The notes under the pieces were generated by a model. It was not told the DNA's origin and ran no database searches. It worked only from the letters and a program-made list of their open reading frames with translations. From positions 1 through 44,213 of the forward strand of contig JAFQLS010000055.1 of the NCBI GenBank assembly GCA_017396555.1: a DNA stretch of 44,213 nucleotides, in the 5' to 3' direction. Position 1 is the first letter of the stretch. Every line of letters begins with the position of its first letter. This document shows positions 32,227 to 42,984 of the stretch, in pieces. Origin of the DNA: Lachnospiraceae bacterium (GTDB taxonomy: Bacteria > Bacillota > Clostridia > Lachnospirales > Lachnospiraceae). Made by a program: the position numbers and the translations under genes.

Positions 32227-34515
32227 ATGATAACATTAAGCAAAGCTGGTGCATATTTAGTTAACGGTACAGAAGTTATCGAGGCAACTAATGATGCAGA
32301 GGCTATTCTTAAAAGCAAAGTAGGTAATGATTTCATATCTCAAGAAGAGGCTGCTAAGAATACTATGGCATATTCTATTCTTGAGAATCACAATACATCA
32401 GGTAATATGGAGAAGTTACAGATTAAGTTTGATAAGCTTACTTCTCACGATATTACATTTGTAGGTATTATTCAGACAGCAAGAGCTTCTGGTCTTGAGA
32501 AGTTCCCTGTTCCATATGTTCTTACAAACTGTCATAACAGCTTATGTGCAGTTGGAGGAACTATTAATGAGGATGACCATATGTTTGGTCTTACCTGTGC
32601 TAAAAAGTATGGTGGTGTATATGTTCCACCTCATCAGGCAGTTATTCATCAGTTTGCAAGAGAAATGCTTGCAGGTGGTGGCAAGATGATACTTGGTTCT
32701 GATTCGCATACACGTTATGGTGCTCTTGGTACTATGGCAATGGGTGAAGGCGGACCGGAGTTAGTTAAGCAATTATTATCTAAGACATATGACATTAATA
32801 TGCCGGGAGTTGTTGGTGTATATATGACTGGCGAGCCTATGAAGGGTGTTGGTCCTCAGGACGTTGCACTTGCAATTATTGGTGCAGTGTTTGCAAACGG
32901 ATATGTTAATAACAAGGTTATGGAGTTCGTAGGACCTGGCGTAAGCAGTCTTAGTGCAGATTTCAGAATTGGTGTCGATGTTATGACAACAGAGACAACT
33001 TGTCTTTCATCTATTTGGAGAACAGACGATAAGATCAAGGAATTCTATGAGACTCATGGAAGAGTAGAAGATTATAAAGAACTTAATCCTGGTAAGGTAG
33101 CTTACTATGATGGAATGATTTATGTAGATTTAAGCAAGGTTAAACCTATGATTGCTATGCCATTCCATCCAAGTAACACATATACGATTGAAGAACTCAA
33201 TGCAAATCTTATGGACATTTTGCATGACTGCGAGAAGAAGGCGCTTGTAAGTCTTGATGGACAGGTTGACTTCAAGCTTGTTGATAAGGTTCGTAATGGC
33301 AAATTATATGTAGACCAGGGTATTATCGCTGGTTGTGCAGGTGGTGGATATGAAAATATTTGTGCAGCTGCTGATATTCTTAAGAACAAGAGCATTGGTG
33401 CTGATGAATTTACACTTAGTGTATATCCGGCAAGTACACCAATTTATGTAGAATTAGCTAGAAATGGCAGACTTGCAGACCTTATGGCAACAGGTGCAAT
33501 CGTTAAGACAGCATTCTGTGGACCATGCTTTGGTGCTGGAGATACACCTGCTAATAACGCATTTAGTATTCGTCATTCTACAAGAAACTTCCCTAACAGA
33601 GAAGGTTCTAAGTTACAGAATGGTCAGATTTCATCAGTTGCACTTATGGATGCTCGTTCTATTGCAGCAACAGCCGCTAATAAGGGTTATTTAACAGCAG
33701 CAACAGATATGGATGTTGAATATACTAATCCAACATATCATTTTGATGAAACAATCTATGCAAACAGAGTATTTGACAGCAAGGGTGTTGCTGAGCCGGA
33801 TACAGAGATTAAGTTTGGTCCTAATATTAAGGATTGGCCTGCAATGCCGGAACTTACAGACAACCTTGTATTAAAGGTAGTATCAGAGATTCATGACCCT
33901 GTTACAACTACAGATGAATTAATTCCATCTGGTGAGACTTCTTCATATCGTTCAAATCCTCTTGGACTTGCAGAGTTTGCATTATCAAGAAAAGACCCTG
34001 CATATGTAGGACGTGCAAAGGAAGTTCAGGTAGCAGAAAAGGCAAGAGAAGCAGGTAATTGCCCAGCAGAAGCATTCCCTGAAATCAAGCCTATTATGGA
34101 TGCAATTAAGGCTATTTATCCAGAAGTAAATAAGACAAACACAGGAATTGGAACTACTATCTATGCAGTTAAGCCGGGTGATGGTTCAGCAAGAGAGCAG
34201 GCTGCTTCATGTCAGAAGGTTCTTGGTGGATGGGCTAATATTGCTAAGGGTTATGCAACTAAGAGATATCGTTCTAACCTTATTAACTGGGGAATGTTAC
34301 CATTCCTTTATGAAAATGATGAGTTACCATTTAAGAATGGTGATTATATATTTGTACCGGGAATTGCACAGGCAATTAAGGATAAATCTTTAACAATCAA
34401 GGCATTTGTTGTAAGAGATGAGCTTGAAGAGTTCGAGCTTAAGCTTGGTGAAATGACAGATGATGAAAGAGAAATTATTCTTGATGGATGCTTAATTAAC
34501 TATAACAGAGCATAA
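32227..34515 (+). CDS. Aconitase-family hydratase
   Basis: [4Fe-4S] hydro-lyase of 762 residues, with the two-part aconitase plan (catalytic domains 1-3, a linker near 520-560, swivelling domain 4). Cluster ligands are visible: C370 in [12 protein letters not shown], and C431 and C434 in CGPCFGAGD. The substrate loop [12 protein letters not shown] (451-462) corresponds to the SxRNFxxR motif, and [22 protein letters not shown] (158-178) to the conserved GTDSHT block. It most probably converts citrate to isocitrate, but homoaconitase or other hydratase specificities cannot be excluded. AGGAGG lies 6 nt before the ATG. It has many codons ending in T or A, as in highly expressed genes of such genomes. 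Confidence 0.9.
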   Translation: MITLSKAGAYLVNGTEVIEATNDAEAILKSKVGNDFISQEEAAKNTMAYSILENHNTSGNMEKLQIKFDKLTSHDITFVGIIQTARASGLEKFPVPYVLTNCHNSLCAVGGTINEDDHMFGLTCAKKYGGVYVPPHQAVIHQFAREMLAGGGKMILGSDSHTRYGALGTMAMGEGGPELVKQLLSKTYDINMPGVVGVYMTGEPMKGVGPQDVALAIIGAVFANGYVNNKVMEFVGPGVSSLSADFRIGVDVMTTETTCLSSIWRTDDKIKEFYETHGRVEDYKELNPGKVAYYDGMIYVDLSKVKPMIAMPFHPSNTYTIEELNANLMDILHDCEKKALVSLDGQVDFKLVDKVRNGKLYVDQGIIAGCAGGGYENICAAADILKNKSIGADEFTLSVYPASTPIYVELARNGRLADLMATGAIVKTAFCGPCFGAGDTPANNAFSIRHSTRNFPNREGSKLQNGQISSVALMDARSIAATAANKGYLTAATDMDVEYTNPTYHFDETIYANRVFDSKGVAEPDTEIKFGPNIKDWPAMPELTDNLVLKVVSEIHDPVTTTDELIPSGETSSYRSNPLGLAEFALSRKDPAYVGRAKEVQVAEKAREAGNCPAEAFPEIKPIMDAIKAIYPEVNKTNTGIGTTIYAVKPGDGSAREQAASCQKVLGGWANIAKGYATKRYRSNLINWGMLPFLYENDELPFKNGDYIFVPGIAQAIKDKSLTIKAFVVRDELEEFELKLGEMTDDEREIILDGCLINYNRA

Positions 34516-34566
34516 TTTCAAGAATTGTAATCGGGTGTACAAAAATAAAATGAAAGGATGTTTGCT

Positions 34567-36513
34567 ATGTGTTTTTTAACTGAAACAGACAGATATTTAT
34601 TTGGTAATGGTGCTCATTACGAAATATATGAGAAGCTTGGCGCACATGTAACAGAAGTAAATGGCGAAAGAGGAACTTATTTTGCAGTGTGGGCGCCACA
34701 TGCCGTTGCTGTAAGTGTTGTGGGGAATTTTAATAATTGGGACAGATACAGACACTTTATGACTTGTATTGATACATCAGGAATATGGGATATATTTATT
34801 CCGGGTGTTGTAGAAGGTGAAATATACAAGTTTGCCGTAGAAGGAAGAGACCATCAGGTACATTTAAAAGCCGATCCGTTTGGTAATTACAGTGAAATGC
34901 GTCCGGGAAATGCCTCTCGTGTTACAAGCTTGAAGGGCTATGAATGGAACGATGCTGCATGGATTGAAGAGAAGAACGAAGCTAATAAGATCGACACAGC
35001 TATGTCGATTTACGAGGTTCATCTTGGTTCATGGAAAAAGGACTATTCATATAGTGTAGATGGTTATTGTGGTTACAAACAGTTGGCCCATGAGTTAGCT
35101 GAATATGTAAAATACATGGGATATACACACGTTGAATTAATGGGTATAGCTGAACATCCTTTTGATGGTTCATGGGGATATCAGGTAACTGGTTATTATG
35201 CTCCAACATCGAGACATGGAGAGCCAAAGGATTTTATGTATTTTGTTGATTATATGCACCAGCAGGGAATAGGAGTTATTCTTGACTGGGTTCCTGCACA
35301 TTTCCCAAGAGATGAGCATGGTTTGGCAATGTTTGACGGAACACCTACTTATGAATATGCAGATCCTAGAAAGGGTGAGCATCCTGACTGGGGAACAAAG
35401 ATATTTGACTACGAGAAGAGTGAGGTTAAGAACTTCCTTATTGCAAATGCTTTGTTCTGGATTGAGAAGTTCCATGTCGACGGTCTTAGAGTAGATGCAG
35501 TTGCATCAATGTTATATCTTGATTATGGACGTAGAGATGGTCAGTGGGTGCCTAACAAATATGGTGGAAATGGTAACCTTGAAGCTATGGAATTCTTTAG
35601 ACATTTGAACAGTATTATAAGTAAGAGAGCTCCAAGAGCATATGTTATTGCTGAAGAGTCTACAGCATGGCCAAAGGTAACTAAGCCTGCGGAAGAAGAA
35701 GGACTTGGATTTACATTTAAGTGGAATATGGGCTGGATGCATGACTTCCTTGAGTATGTTAAGTTAGACCCATATTTCAAGAAATATAATCACAACAAGA
35801 TGACATTTAATATGACATACACATTTAGTGAGAACTTTATCTTAGTATTATCCCATGATGAGGTTGTACATCTTAAATGCTCAATGCTCCAGAAAATGCC
35901 TGGTATATATGAAGATAAGTTTGCAAACCTTAAGACTGCATATACATTTATGATAGGTCAGCCAGGTAAGAAGCTGTTATTTATGGGACAGGATTTTGGA
36001 CAATGGGAAGAATGGACAGAAACAAAGAGTCTTGATTGGCACTTATGTAACGAACCACTTCATAAAGACCTTCAGGATTATATGAAGAAATTACTTCATT
36101 TATATAAAGAGAATCCGGTAATGCATGCTTATGAGTCATCTGAGTATGGATGCTTCGAGTGGATTAACTGTGATGATGGCGAGAACAGTGTGTTTAGCTT
36201 TATCCGTAAGGAGCCTGATACATTTAATAACAGCCTTGCATTTGTATGTAACTTTACTCCAATGGAAAGAAAGGAATATACGATTGGTGTTCCTAACTTT
36301 GGAACATATGAGGTAATTCTTAGTTCGTCAAATGTTAACGGTGAAGGCGAAGTTGTTAAGTATAAGGCGGTTAAAGATCCATGTGATAACTTCCCATATT
36401 CAATAAAGGTTGATTTAAGACCATTTGAGTCAATCGTTATGAAGACACCTTATATGGCACCTAAGAAGAAGGATGCTAAGAAGAAGGCTGAAAGTAAAAA
36501 AGAAGAAAAATAA
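34567..36513 (+). CDS. glgB: 1,4-alpha-glucan branching enzyme
   Basis: GH13 enzyme that makes alpha-1,6 branches in glycogen. About 648 residues. An N-terminal CBM48 (about 35-125: TYFAVWAPHAVAVSVVGNFNNWD) precedes the catalytic barrel. Barrel motifs are IYEVHLGSW, GYYAPTSRHG, VILDWVPAHFPRDEHGL, the nucleophile D310 in HVDGLRVDAVASML, the acid E363/E364 in IAEESTAWP, and LSHDEVVH. A Lys/Glu-rich tail of about 17 residues follows the beta domain. The start is put at ATG 34567, since the AAAGGA site lies 8 nt upstream of it and abuts the earlier in-frame ATG at 34558. It is 51 bp after the hydratase and possibly cotranscribed. Confidence 0.95.
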   Translation: MCFLTETDRYLFGNGAHYEIYEKLGAHVTEVNGERGTYFAVWAPHAVAVSVVGNFNNWDRYRHFMTCIDTSGIWDIFIPGVVEGEIYKFAVEGRDHQVHLKADPFGNYSEMRPGNASRVTSLKGYEWNDAAWIEEKNEANKIDTAMSIYEVHLGSWKKDYSYSVDGYCGYKQLAHELAEYVKYMGYTHVELMGIAEHPFDGSWGYQVTGYYAPTSRHGEPKDFMYFVDYMHQQGIGVILDWVPAHFPRDEHGLAMFDGTPTYEYADPRKGEHPDWGTKIFDYEKSEVKNFLIANALFWIEKFHVDGLRVDAVASMLYLDYGRRDGQWVPNKYGGNGNLEAMEFFRHLNSIISKRAPRAYVIAEESTAWPKVTKPAEEEGLGFTFKWNMGWMHDFLEYVKLDPYFKKYNHNKMTFNMTYTFSENFILVLSHDEVVHLKCSMLQKMPGIYEDKFANLKTAYTFMIGQPGKKLLFMGQDFGQWEEWTETKSLDWHLCNEPLHKDLQDYMKKLLHLYKENPVMHAYESSEYGCFEWINCDDGENSVFSFIRKEPDTFNNSLAFVCNFTPMERKEYTIGVPNFGTYEVILSSSNVNGEGEVVKYKAVKDPCDNFPYSIKVDLRPFESIVMKTPYMAPKKKDAKKKAESKKEEK

Positions 36514-36522
36514 ATAAGATGA

Positions 36523-36560
36523 AAAAGCCATTTGCTAAGTGATAGCAAGTGGCTTTTATA
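36523..36560 (+). terminator. Terminator of glgB
   Basis: A 15-bp stem (36523-36537 with 36543-36557, one G-T pair) with a 5-nt loop. The right arm ends in TTTT and the left begins with AAAA, giving the U-run within the stem base. Confidence 0.85.
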
Positions 36561-36580
36561 AGTATAAGGTAAAATTTTGC

Positions 36581-36609
36581 TTGATAAATTGATAGCAAAG
36601 TATTATTAT
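36581..36609 (+). promoter_or_regulatory. Promoter of the secreted-protein cluster
   Basis: TTGATA (36581-36586), 17 bp, TATTAT (36604-36609), about 67 bp before the first of three consecutive genes for exported proteins. Confidence 0.5.
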
Positions 36610-36675
36610 CTATTTGATAAAATTCACAATATTCGTCAAATAAACTAAATAAATTTAAATGAGGAGGATAAATGA

Positions 36676-38364
36676 ATGAAAAAGAAGAGTTTGCTATTAT
36701 CATTGATAATAACATTTGTGGTTAGCGTTGTAGGTATAAATATTACAGAAATAGAAGCAATGGCAAGTGAGGAATACACTTGTGTATGTAATGGAGAGTA
36801 CTATACCTCTTGGGTTAATGCGGCAGAGGAATTAGATGATAACGGAATAAGCGGAATAATTCAGATGATTGCTGATGAGACAATGACTGAACATGCTAAT
36901 CTTGCCGCAGAGGGAGTGACAATTACTTTAGACCTTAATGGTAAAAATGTTAATTATCCTGATTGCGATGAATATACAGGAGTTCAGATTAATCCGGGAG
37001 TAACATTTGTTCTTGATGATTCAGTGGGAACAGGAACCTACTCGGTAGGTAATGATAATTATGGTATGATATTCGTTGCCGGCGGTAGTTTTATAATGAA
37101 TAGTGGCTCTATTATCTCTAATGAGAATAAGGCTTCCAATGAACATGGTATATATTCTTTTAAAGGTAGTACAACTATTGCAGGAGGTAAAATAAAAACA
37201 CGTTTTCCATTTTATATAGCTGGAAAACATGATACGGCATATCTGACTATGACGGGTGGCGAGTTAATTGGTGAGATTAATTCAGTAGTAGAAGGGGATG
37301 CAGAAGTGAATATAAGTGGAGGCAGTATTTATTGCGAAGATGATTATTCTCCGGCATTGGCCTTAGGTATGTGGGATTATAATGATAATGGTCTATATCC
37401 AAGAGTAAAAATAAGTGGTGGAGAATTTCATAATCCTAATTATGCAGGAATCAAGATTTTTAGCTATGAAAATGATAGTACGGGTTTAAGTAACTTTGAT
37501 AACTTTCTGACATATGGTTATGAATTCTCTAATACGGAGATCACAGATGATGGAAGCAGCTATTTAACAGCGCCATATGTAAAGGTAGCTCTAATAGAAT
37601 CAAAAATATTATTTGATGCAAATGGTGGACAGGTTAGTCAAGGAAGCAAAAAGGTATTATATAGTGAAACCTATGGGGAACTTCCAACACCAACAAGAAC
37701 AGGATATTCATTTGAAGGTTGGTATACAGGTAAGACTGACGGCATAAAGATAACAGAACAGTCTAAGGTAGATATAGTTGCAGATAGCACATTGTATGCT
37801 CGTTGGAAAAAAGAACCGGAAGATATAAAACCGGTGGAAAAAGAAAAGATAAAGGCAAATAAATCTAATACTAAGATTACAGGAATAAGTGATAAGGTAT
37901 ATACAGGAAAAAAGTTAGAGCTTAAGATAAAAGTGGTATGCCATAGTAAGACCTTAATAAATAAAAAGGATTATACGGTAAAATATTCGTCAAATAAAAA
38001 CGTAGGAACAGCTAGTGTTAAGATAACTTTTAAAGGAGACTATACAGGAACTATAACAAAGACCTTTAAGATAAATCCAAAGGCTAGCAGTATAACAAAG
38101 ATAACAACTGGTAAGAAGAATATGCAGATAAGGTGGACTAAGAGAAAAGTTCAGGTTGACGGTTATCAGATGTATTATTCAACATCAAAGATTTTCAAAT
38201 CAAAGAAAGTAGTAAATATCAAAAATGCTAATATAACAAAAACAACCATTAAGAAGCTTAAATCTAATAAAAAATATTACGTAAAAATAAGAACGTATAA
38301 AGTGGTTAAAGGAAAGACATATTATTCGACCTGGAGTCAGGTTAAGAATATAAAAGTTAAGTAA
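36676..38364 (+). CDS. Secreted multidomain protein (beta-helix-like, InlB-type repeat, fibronectin III-like)
   Basis: 562 residues, exported by a signal peptide (about 1-30). About residues 35-300 contain many short Gly/Ser-rich strands (GSFIMNSGSIIS, GSTTIAGGKI, YLTMTGGELIG, EVNISGGSIY, RVKISGGEF), as in a right-handed beta-helix. Residues about 308-375 form one Listeria-Bacteroides (InlB B-type) repeat (KILFDANGGQV...GYSFEGWYTG...TLYARWK). About 395-470 is a beta domain with Lys-rich YTGKKLELKIKV, common in Lachnospiraceae surface proteins, and about 472-562 is fibronectin III-like. There is no LPXTG or other clear anchor. The ATG at 36676 follows GAGGAGG at 8 nt. Adhesion or polysaccharide contact is likely; the ligand is unknown. 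Confidence 0.8.
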   Translation: MKKKSLLLSLIITFVVSVVGINITEIEAMASEEYTCVCNGEYYTSWVNAAEELDDNGISGIIQMIADETMTEHANLAAEGVTITLDLNGKNVNYPDCDEYTGVQINPGVTFVLDDSVGTGTYSVGNDNYGMIFVAGGSFIMNSGSIISNENKASNEHGIYSFKGSTTIAGGKIKTRFPFYIAGKHDTAYLTMTGGELIGEINSVVEGDAEVNISGGSIYCEDDYSPALALGMWDYNDNGLYPRVKISGGEFHNPNYAGIKIFSYENDSTGLSNFDNFLTYGYEFSNTEITDDGSSYLTAPYVKVALIESKILFDANGGQVSQGSKKVLYSETYGELPTPTRTGYSFEGWYTGKTDGIKITEQSKVDIVADSTLYARWKKEPEDIKPVEKEKIKANKSNTKITGISDKVYTGKKLELKIKVVCHSKTLINKKDYTVKYSSNKNVGTASVKITFKGDYTGTITKTFKINPKASSITKITTGKKNMQIRWTKRKVQVDGYQMYYSTSKIFKSKKVVNIKNANITKTTIKKLKSNKKYYVKIRTYKVVKGKTYYSTWSQVKNIKVK

Positions 38365-38388
38365 CAAAAATAAAGGGAGGATGTTCAA

Positions 38389-40665
38389 ATGAGAAACAAT
38401 TTGAAAAGAGTTTTGGCAGTAGTGTTGTCATTTGTATTAATGTTATCATTTTTAATCGCTAATGATGTAAATGTATATGCTGCTACCAAAAAAGTAACAA
38501 AGGTAGAAGTCACAAATCTAAAGAAAAAGACTTTAACAATTAATAAGGGACAGAAAAAGACCTTAAGCGTTAAGGTAACAACTACAGGGAAAAAGATTTC
38601 GACGGACTTTACAGTAAAATCAAGCAATACAAAGGTGGCAACGGTTAAAAAGTCTGGTAAAAAGGTAATCATTTCAGCAAAGAAAAATGGTAAAGCAAAT
38701 ATTACCATAACATCTAAGGCTGATAAGAAGAAAAAGACAGTAGTTAAGGTTACGGTAGTAACACCGGTTAAAAAGGTTACAATGAATACTTCAAAAGCAA
38801 CGGTTAAGTTGGGAAAAACCTTGCAGTTAAAGGCTACTGTATCAAGTGATGCAAGTAATAAAAGCTTAAAATGGACATCTTCTAATTCAGGTGTTGCAAC
38901 TGTAAATAGTAAGGGACTTGTTACAGCTAAGAAGGCAGGAAAGGCAACTATTACAGCTATGGCACAGGACGGCTCAAAGAAGAAAGCGACTTGTGTGATA
39001 ACAGTTAATGATACAAATTCGATTAAATCGGTAAAAGTGATTGAATCCCTGATAGTAGAGGTTGAACTTGAATATCCACAAAAGCTGACAAAGGCAAACT
39101 TTGCGGTACATAACAAATTAATGAGTAAAGGAAATTATGTCGCAGGCTGTGACATAGAAGCTATAGAAACAAGCGATAATAAAAAATATTATATTTATTT
39201 ATATGAATGGATTGCACTTGATAGTTTTGTGCGCGTATCAATATCAGGATTAAAAGGAGTTAGCACGCAGGCGACTAAGGAAATAACATATACAAGGGAG
39301 ACAAAAGTATTAACAGATGAAATATATGTTAAATTGGCTAGTGGAAGTGAATGTGAATACTCAATTGTACCTGAATATAATGAATATGGATACTGGACTT
39401 TTACCAATACTGCACTTCCAGCAGGGTTAAAAGTAGAGGCAAAAGGTGCTTATACAGCATTTGTATCAGGAACACCATCTAAATCAGGAATATATAATAC
39501 AACTTTTACATTTACAGATGAGGTTGGAAATGTAGAGAAAATAAAAGTAAATTTTGTAATTGGTGATACAAATACACTTACTGCAACAACTGCTCCTATG
39601 TATGGCGTTACACAAGCAAATGGTGTGTATAATTTAGACCGTTCTATTTCTAAAATAGTTTATGTTACAGGTGGAAGTGGAAATTATTCCTATGAGATTG
39701 TTGGAAATAAATACGGACTTGCATTTGATTCAAGCAATTATTTAGAAGGTACTTTTTATAATCCGGGAACTTATAAAATTAATATTAAAATAACGGATAA
39801 AAATAATACAAATCTTACCAAGACTGTGGTATGGACAGTAAATTTAAAACAAGGTATCACAGTCAGCGGAATTGTTAAGGATGCAACCGGACAGGGTATG
39901 ACAGGTGTATATGTGAAATTTATTAATGTAGATGACAATAATATGTATTATGGTTATGTTTATGATTATGGTTATTCTGATAGTACAGGAGCTTATGCCG
40001 CAGTAGTTCCGGCTGGAACATATGATGTTATAGTGTACAACGAATATATGCAGACAAAATATGCCGGAAGAAAGACGGTAACAACATCTGAATCAGGATT
40101 TGATATAGTAATGCCACTTTATAAAGTGGTTGTTTATCCGGATAATACCAAAATATCTAAATTTGGTACATGGTATGATGGTGCTGGTCAGCCTGTTGGA
40201 AGCGGAGCTTACTTATATCTTAGAGCGGGAACACATACACTTAAAACAGAAGGTACCTGTTTTGAAGGAAAATATACAGCAGTATTAAATGTAACCGTAG
40301 CAGGTAATAAGGATGCAACTGCTAAGGTAAAAATACAGCAGGTACAGCGAGAAACTATTACATTAGGGCAGACAATAAGTACTAAAATAAATAATGAATA
40401 TACTTATTACAAATTTGTTCCAACTGAGACAGGAACATATTATTTCTATTCAACATCATCATATGATACATATGGAGCTATATATGATAAGAACGGAACA
40501 ATGATTACATCAAAAGATGGTGGCGGAAAGGGTAGTAATTTTGAAATTTCCTATAAGTTTATAGCAGGAGAAACATACTATTTAGCGGCAAGAAAATATA
40601 GTGGTAGTTATTTTTCAACGGTAAGTGTTACTGTTTCAACAACATCATCAACAGCAACGAGTTAA
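38389..40665 (+). CDS. Secreted Ig-like multidomain protein, paralogue 1
   Basis: 758 residues with a signal peptide (about 1-31) and several beta domains. A Lys-rich Ig-like domain (about 33-122) and a BIG_2-type domain (about 124-205, ending VATVNSKGLVTAKKAGKATITA) come first. These are followed by a segment SVKVIESLIVEVELEYPQKLTKANF resembling SbsA-type Ig folds, and a putative He_PIG domain with LPAGLKVEAKG...SGTPSKSGIY. A carboxypeptidase-regulatory-like domain (about 490-575, ITVSGIVKDATGQGMTGV...VVPAGTYDVIVY) and a C-terminal PPC-like domain (about 655-755, YYKFVPTETGTYYFYSTSSYDTYG) complete it. No enzyme domain and no wall anchor were seen. AGGGAGGAT precedes the ATG, 24 bp after the previous gene. 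A scaffold or adhesin role is inference. Confidence 0.82.
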   Translation: MRNNLKRVLAVVLSFVLMLSFLIANDVNVYAATKKVTKVEVTNLKKKTLTINKGQKKTLSVKVTTTGKKISTDFTVKSSNTKVATVKKSGKKVIISAKKNGKANITITSKADKKKKTVVKVTVVTPVKKVTMNTSKATVKLGKTLQLKATVSSDASNKSLKWTSSNSGVATVNSKGLVTAKKAGKATITAMAQDGSKKKATCVITVNDTNSIKSVKVIESLIVEVELEYPQKLTKANFAVHNKLMSKGNYVAGCDIEAIETSDNKKYYIYLYEWIALDSFVRVSISGLKGVSTQATKEITYTRETKVLTDEIYVKLASGSECEYSIVPEYNEYGYWTFTNTALPAGLKVEAKGAYTAFVSGTPSKSGIYNTTFTFTDEVGNVEKIKVNFVIGDTNTLTATTAPMYGVTQANGVYNLDRSISKIVYVTGGSGNYSYEIVGNKYGLAFDSSNYLEGTFYNPGTYKINIKITDKNNTNLTKTVVWTVNLKQGITVSGIVKDATGQGMTGVYVKFINVDDNNMYYGYVYDYGYSDSTGAYAAVVPAGTYDVIVYNEYMQTKYAGRKTVTTSESGFDIVMPLYKVVVYPDNTKISKFGTWYDGAGQPVGSGAYLYLRAGTHTLKTEGTCFEGKYTAVLNVTVAGNKDATAKVKIQQVQRETITLGQTISTKINNEYTYYKFVPTETGTYYFYSTSSYDTYGAIYDKNGTMITSKDGGGKGSNFEISYKFIAGETYYLAARKYSGSYFSTVSVTVSTTSSTATS

Positions 40666-40691
40666 TATGCTTCAGGAAGGGAGGATTCCAA

Positions 40692-42959
40692 ATGAGAGCT
40701 AATTTGAAAAAGGTATCAGCATTGGTATTATCATTAATTTTGGTATTATCTTTTATAACAGTTAATGATGTAAATGCATATGCTGCTACTAAAAAGGTAT
40801 CAAGTATAAAAGTTACAAATTTAAAGAAAAAGACTTTAACACTTAATAAGGGACAGAAAAAGACCTTAAATGTTAAAGTAACAACAATAGGAAAAAAGAC
40901 CTCAAAGGATTTTACGGTAAAATCCAGCAATAAAAAAGTAGCAACCGTTAAAAAGTCGGGAAAAAAGGTTGTAATTACAGCAAAGAAGGATGGTAAAGCT
41001 AATATTACCATAACCTCAAAGGCTGATAAGAAGAAAAAAACAGTAATTAAGGTTACTGTAAAGACTCCGGTTAAGAAAGTTACAATGAGTTCTTCTAATG
41101 CTACCGTTAAGCTTGGTACAACATTACAGTTAAAAGCTACTGTATCAAGTGATGCAAGTAACAAAAAATTAACATGGACATCTTCAGATACAAGTGTAGC
41201 AACTGTAAGCAGTACAGGACTTGTTACGGCTAAAAAGGTGGGAAAAGCAACAATTACAGCAACAGCACAGGATGGCTCAGGGAAGAAGGCAACCTGTGTA
41301 GTAACAGTAATTAATCCTAATTCCATAGCAGGTGTAAAAGTAATAAATTCGGAAATAGTAGAGGTGACTCTTGCATATTCTCAGAAATTATCAAAAGCAA
41401 ATTTTGCTGTACATAAAAAATTCTTTGATAGAGGTAACTATCTCTCAAGTAGTGAAATAGATTATGTAGAGACAAGTGATAATAAAACATATGTAATATA
41501 TTTGAAAGACAGAATTACATATCAGGATTATGTAAGAGTATCGATATCAGGTTTATCAGGAGTTAATGGAAAGACTACTAAGGAAACATGGTTTTCTGAT
41601 AATAAAAAAGCAAAGACAAGTGAAATGTGTGTAGAACTTACTTGCGGTACTAGTTATCAAAAGCAGATTTCTCCGGAGTATATGTATGGAAGCTTTACTT
41701 TTACCAATACAACACTTCCACCTGGTATGAAGATTAATAAAGATATGGGTGGAATCTACAGTAATTATATTGAAATTGGCGGAACTCCTTCAAAGGCAGG
41801 AGTTTATAAAACAACATTTACCTGTACGGACGAAATGGGAACCGTAGAAACTATGAACGTAACTTTTTTAGTTGGAGATGAAAATAATATAGCGGCATAT
41901 GCAATACCAAAATACGGAATTACAGATGCGGAAGGTGTATATAAATCGGGTAATATGTCGTTTTCTAGCATAGTAGAGGTTAATGGAGGAAGCGGAAGTT
42001 ATAAGTATGAATTAGTAGGACAAACGGAAGGATTTTCAATTAATTCAAGTGGTTATATAAATGCTACATTAGAACCTGGAACATATAAAGTTAATATTAA
42101 GGTTACGGATAAAAATAATGAAAATATTACAACAACTACAGTATGGACAGTTAATATTAAAAAAAGCCTGGTAATTGAGGGTATTGTTAAGGATGCAGCA
42201 GGACAAAATGTAGAGTACGCAACAATGTATTTTTATAATGTAGATACAAATGACAAATATATTTATGAAAGCGATTTTTATGTAAATGCAGATGGAACAT
42301 ATAAAGCCGTATTGCCTGCAGGAACCTATGACGTTATGATATATTGTGGAAATGTAATGAAATATGTTGGCAGAAGGAATATAACTGCTAATCAATCTAA
42401 TGTGAATTATACAGTGCCTGCATATAAGATAAGCATAACATCCAATAATACAGTAATGACTTCATTTGATTATTGGTATGATAGCGAAGGCAATAGACTT
42501 GGAAGTGGAAATATATTGTATCTTAGAGCAGGAACGTATAGTTTGAAATCCGAAAAAAGTGTATTTATATCAGATTATACAGCAGTACTAAATATTACGG
42601 TAAATAAAAATGCAACAGTGACTGCAAATGTAACGGCAAAACAAAAACAGATAGCAACTATTACTGTAGGACAGACTATAGATGTTACATTGACGAATAG
42701 CGAGACATTTTTTAGGTTTACTCCAACTGTGACTGGTACATATTATTTCTATAGTACATCATCTTATGATACATATGGATATGTGTATAGTGAAACAGGA
42801 ACTAGGCTTAAGAATGATGATGATAGCGGAGAGAGTAGTAATTTTGAAATATCGTATGAATTTAAGGCTGGAACTACTTACTATCTGGCAGCAAGAAGAT
42901 ATAGTAATAGTACTCCTTTATCAGCTAGCGTTACGGTATCAACCACAACATCAGATTAA
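40692..42959 (+). CDS. Secreted Ig-like multidomain protein, paralogue 2
   Basis: 755 residues with the same domain order as the gene just upstream. The first 200 residues are nearly identical between the two, both having LKKKTL, NKGQKKTL, SKADKKKKTV and VTAKK blocks. The middle Ig-like domains have diverged, and the C-terminal PPC-like domain is again similar (TYYFYSTSSYDTYGYVYSETG). The similarity extends to the leader (GGGAGGATnTTCnAAATGAGA-like in both), so the duplication included the ribosome site. It is the last gene of the cluster, 26 bp after its sister, and is followed by a hairpin. Same predicted location and uncertain function. Confidence 0.82.
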   Translation: MRANLKKVSALVLSLILVLSFITVNDVNAYAATKKVSSIKVTNLKKKTLTLNKGQKKTLNVKVTTIGKKTSKDFTVKSSNKKVATVKKSGKKVVITAKKDGKANITITSKADKKKKTVIKVTVKTPVKKVTMSSSNATVKLGTTLQLKATVSSDASNKKLTWTSSDTSVATVSSTGLVTAKKVGKATITATAQDGSGKKATCVVTVINPNSIAGVKVINSEIVEVTLAYSQKLSKANFAVHKKFFDRGNYLSSSEIDYVETSDNKTYVIYLKDRITYQDYVRVSISGLSGVNGKTTKETWFSDNKKAKTSEMCVELTCGTSYQKQISPEYMYGSFTFTNTTLPPGMKINKDMGGIYSNYIEIGGTPSKAGVYKTTFTCTDEMGTVETMNVTFLVGDENNIAAYAIPKYGITDAEGVYKSGNMSFSSIVEVNGGSGSYKYELVGQTEGFSINSSGYINATLEPGTYKVNIKVTDKNNENITTTTVWTVNIKKSLVIEGIVKDAAGQNVEYATMYFYNVDTNDKYIYESDFYVNADGTYKAVLPAGTYDVMIYCGNVMKYVGRRNITANQSNVNYTVPAYKISITSNNTVMTSFDYWYDSEGNRLGSGNILYLRAGTYSLKSEKSVFISDYTAVLNITVNKNATVTANVTAKQKQIATITVGQTIDVTLTNSETFFRFTPTVTGTYYFYSTSSYDTYGYVYSETGTRLKNDDDSGESSNFEISYEFKAGTTYYLAARRYSNSTPLSASVTVSTTTSD

Positions 42960-42984
42960 TAGAATAATAAATATAAAGACAAGG

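Noticed and set aside
38385-39116. Long antisense reading frame opposite the first Ig-like protein gene
   Set aside because: It mirrors the Lys/Thr/Val-rich coding strand, giving an artificial Phe/Val-rich protein. An equivalent frame appears opposite the paralogue (40628-41326), so it follows from composition.
40628-41326. Antisense reading frame opposite the second Ig-like protein gene
   Set aside because: Same explanation as for the first; the sense gene has signal peptide, ribosome site and known domains.
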